Source: Margaritispora aquatica
Lineage: Eukaryota; Ascomycota; Leotiomycetes; Helotiales; Discinellaceae
Direction of reading: 5' to 3'
Length of the DNA stretch: 64,000 nt
Assembly (NCBI GenBank): GCA_007644065.1
Contig: VJWN01000004.1
Coordinates: 2,043,709 to 2,107,708 of the forward strand
The position numbers and the translations under genes were made by a program. Positions 61,101-64,000 of this stretch are shown here, piece by piece. Below the pieces are notes generated by a model. That model had not been told where the DNA came from. It saw only the letters and a program-made list of their open reading frames with translations, and searched no databases. Numbering within the stretch: position 1 is the first letter of the stretch; each line of letters starts with the position of its first letter.

Positions 61101-62778
61101 CTATCGTTAATTATTATATAAAAGCTTAGAATTTTCTTATATCTTTTATTTTATACTAATAATAGAAAGGATATAGTATTAAGCGAAGAGGACGATTAAT
61201 ATATATTCGATACTAAAGTACTAGATAGAGAAGGAGTCGCGGAAAGAGCTCTAGAAGGCGTAGACAAAGAGTTTCGTAGAGAACTCTATAATAAATTAGT
61301 ATTAAAAGTCTTACTTTAAGTATAAATATACTTTAATAAAGAAATCTATTAAACCTTTTATCTTTTTTTTTATTTAGGTTTAAGATATAGACTAGCTTAA
61401 TAAAGATAGTGGACCTCTATAACGTCTTTTAGGTTTTAAAGAGACTTTTAGTATTTTAGACTCTATAAGCGATTAATAAGTAAAGGTGTTACTTTTAGAA
61501 AGGGTAAATATAGAACTAAGGATATAAAAAAAAGTAACGAGATAATATTCTAGTATATTAATATACTAAAACCTTAAACTCTATCCTTTTAATAACCGCT
61601 AAAAGCTAGACCTTTACCTTTAGGTAAGAATAGCTATATCCTTAGAATTATAATAGTATAAATATTATAAATAGCTTTTAGATATTATTCTAAATATAAA
61701 AAATATATTATCTAAAGAACTAGTAATATAAATTAAGTTCTAAAACCTTTAAAAAAAAGACGTCTCGTCCGGCTTCTACGTTCTACTTTAGATAAAGTTA
61801 AGGGTTACTAGTAATAATAAATTAGGCTAGTATGCCTCTTATAGTGTTTAAAAAAAAGAGAGTCTAGTAGCGGTATTTTTAAAAATATATAGAAGTAAGT
61901 ATTCTATAGTTATATAAATATTTACTACTTAAAGGAAAGCGTTAAAGAGAATCTTAACTATTTATTATATTTTCTAAATATTAATTTTATAAATTCTAAA
62001 AGTTATTAGGAGTATAAAAGCTTATATTCTAAGAGATAACTTACTAACTAGTTATACTTTTTAAAAGTAATACTACGATACTCTTACCGAACCGCTATAT
62101 AAGAAGGTAGACTCTTTAGTATATTTATAACTTATTATTTAAGTACTTTAGTTTTATTCTTAGCTCTTTAGCTAAGTATTTTATAATATAACTCTAAATA
62201 TTACGACTTTAGGATTTTAGGAAGCCTTGTTCCTCGAGGAACTCTCGAAGCTCTTCCCTCTCTAGTCTAGTTACTTTATCTTATAAATTAGTAAAGGCTT
62301 AGTATAGCTTAAATTTATAAATAGTTTTAATAATCTCTTAAGTAATATTCTACTTTACTTTTCTCGCTTTATACTTAGTATATATTAAAAAAAAGATTTA
62401 TATTTTAGGTAGTAAGCTTTTTTATAAGGCTTTCTTTACTACTAGGACTATCCCTAATGTCTTAATATATTTACTCTTAATAATCTTATTAAAAAGCTTA
62501 AGGATATACTCCTAGTAAGTCCTACTAAAAGTATTTTCGAAAAAGAATTCTTTTAAAAAAGTAATTTAAAATAATATAATCTAAGACGAAACGACAGAAT
62601 TATTTCTTTTCTCTTTAATCTAGAGTAGCTATAGTTCCTACTAGAAAGTATTAGCTACGTTTATATCTCGCCCTTAGCTTTACTATTAAGGATCTATATT
62701 TTTCGTAATACTTATACTTAACTAATAGGATATTTTCCTCCGTTTTAAAGGCTATAATATAGAGGAGTCTAATAGCGA

Positions 62779-62902
62779 GAGGAGATTCGTAGAGAGGAGA
62801 TTCGGCGAGAAGAGATTCGTAAAGAGGACATTCGTAGAGAGGAGATTCGGCGAGGGGAGATTCGTAGAAAGGACATTCGTAGAAGGGAGATTCGGCGAGC
62901 GT
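62779..62902. repeat. Short tandem repeats of GAGATTCG(T/G)-type unit
   Basis: About eight copies of a unit near 15 bp, alternating GGAGATTCGTAGAGA and GGAGATTCGGCGAGA, with GGACATTCG variants. They lie in a relatively GC-rich patch about 1 kb from the telomere. Confidence 0.8.
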
Positions 62903-63850
62903 AGATTTAGAGCCGGTAAAGGTAAAGGAAAAGGAACAAAGGTACTCGGGAGTGCTCGAATTAGCGTCGGTAAGAAGTATATAGGTAGTAGTAGTATCGG
63001 AAAAGGCTCTCGAGAAGCGAAATCCTATAGAGATTATAAAGATAATTCTAAGGATATCTATAGAGTATCTATTAAGGATTAAAACGTTTTTTAAATATAG
63101 AAGATCTTTTTTAGTTAAGTAGTTATAGGTTTAAGTATTAAGTAGTAGATAATCTACTATAAAAGCTATCTCCGTTAGTACCGTTACTAGGTAGAGAAAG
63201 GATAGAGGTACTATAGCTTAGTACTCCCCTAAAAGGGTATTACTTTATAGTATCGTAACGGTAGACTATATATTAAAGTCGTTACGACAAATGTCCTTAG
63301 AAGTAGAAAGGTAGAGTATTAATGTTTTTCGTGTCGTAAGACGCTAGACAATTACTAGCGCCGTCGGGTATAAGACGTGTTGTTAGGGAAGTAGCGTACT
63401 ATTTAGAAAAGTATATTAGTAAGGAAAAATATAGTTATACTACTTATTTTAAGCTATATTATCTTTTTATACTAAGGATTAAACCTTTAGCTAACCTTTA
63501 TTCGGTATTAGAGTATATTATTTAGGGTTAAGACCTATTCCGACATTATATCTCTTAGCTAGTCCTTAGGCCAAGTAGATAGTATATTATAGGAGGATAT
63601 TATTAAAGTTACTTATTATTATTATTTTATAATTTTATTATTTTAGTATTTATTTATATACTAGATATATTTCTAGTCTTAGTTTTTCTTTTTCTAATTC
63701 TTCTTACTTACCGGGAGCTTTCCTACCTTTTCTACCGCTTTAGGAATTAGAGCCTTAAGAATCGTAGTCTTAGGAATCGGAGTCTCTATTACCTTTCTAA
63801 CCTACTTCTACTTCTTTACTAGTGATACTAAGTAGTCCGGTACTAAGGCG

Positions 63851-64000
63851 TTAGGGTTAGGGTTAGGGTTAGGGTTAGGGTTAGGGTTAGGGTTAGGGTT
63901 AGGGTTAGGGTTAGGGTTAGGGTTAGGGTTAGGGTTAGGGTTAGGGTTAGGGTTAGGGTTAGGGTTAGGGTTGGGTTAGGGTTAGGGTTAGGGTTAGGGT
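63851..64000 (+). repeat. Telomere, (TTAGGG)n
   Basis: Tandem TTAGGG from 63851 to the window end, about 25 copies. The G-rich strand runs outward on the plus strand, so this is the right-hand chromosome end. One unit near 63971 lacks the A (TTGGG). Confidence 0.98.

Larger units (their letters stand above)
53362..63850. other. RIP-like AT-rich subtelomeric desert
   Basis: About 10.5 kb of strongly AT-rich DNA begins within about 100 bases of the NLR stop codon. TA is very common while CA and TG are scarce, the expected footprint of RIP (CpA to TpA on both strands). No intact gene is visible on either strand; the only long open frame (57187-57528, minus) is a simple-sequence artefact. Patches with more GC (about 59030-59115, 62220-62270, 62760-62960) may be less mutated remnants. 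The original elements cannot be named from sequence alone. Confidence 0.85.

Overview
This window is the end of a chromosome from a filamentous ascomycete. Most genes have one to three short introns (about 43-96 nt) with GT-AG borders and CTAAC/CTGAC branch sites. The protein families are fungal: HET-domain NLR, polyamine-type MFS, Sgf11-like SAGA subunit, 2EXR, NRPS, RGS with membrane segments. The right end runs into about 150 bp of TTAGGG repeat. Before it lies about 10 kb of very AT-rich DNA in which CA and TG are scarce and TA dominates, as expected after repeat-induced point mutation (RIP). Gene content suggests Leotiomycetes or a relative, but I cannot fix the genus.

Layout. 0.9-4.2 kb: a large low-complexity protein with a probable RRM. 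5.2-6.9 kb, minus strand: a decayed NRPS tail (carrier, condensation, second condensation). 7.3-11.8 kb: a very long kinase / DegT aminotransferase / APH-type kinase protein with one frame break and an apparent small deletion. 12.1-12.5 kb: a hAT-like MITE with a perfect 8-bp target duplication. 12.9-19.1 kb: HGSNAT-like membrane acyltransferase, RBR ubiquitin ligase, MFS transporter. 20.5-22.9 kb: an FAD-linked oxidase pseudogene split by a 657-bp foldback-type element that also has a perfect 8-bp duplication.

23.5-46.7 kb is mostly conserved core genes: tRNA adenosine deaminase Tad1, an NT-C2 protein, cyclophilin, signal peptide peptidase, GNAT acetyltransferase, Sgf11-like protein, 2EXR protein, peroxiredoxin-5/PMP20, DUF1348 protein, RGS protein with three membrane segments, amino-acid permease, and a protein with a SAM-binding motif.

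The last gene before the telomeric desert (48.0-53.4 kb) is the most interesting. It encodes a 1731-residue HET-NACHT-ankyrin NLR-type protein whose C-terminus is an almost complete Ubp12/USP15-type ubiquitin protease domain. The USP keeps its His box, terminal Asp and zinc cysteines, but the catalytic cysteine of the Cys box is glycine (GNTGYM instead of GNTCYM). I read this as an immune/allorecognition receptor carrying an inactive copy of a deubiquitinase, possibly an integrated decoy or a ubiquitin-binding sensor.

Gene models and splice sites were worked out by hand from reading frames and family knowledge. No database search was run.
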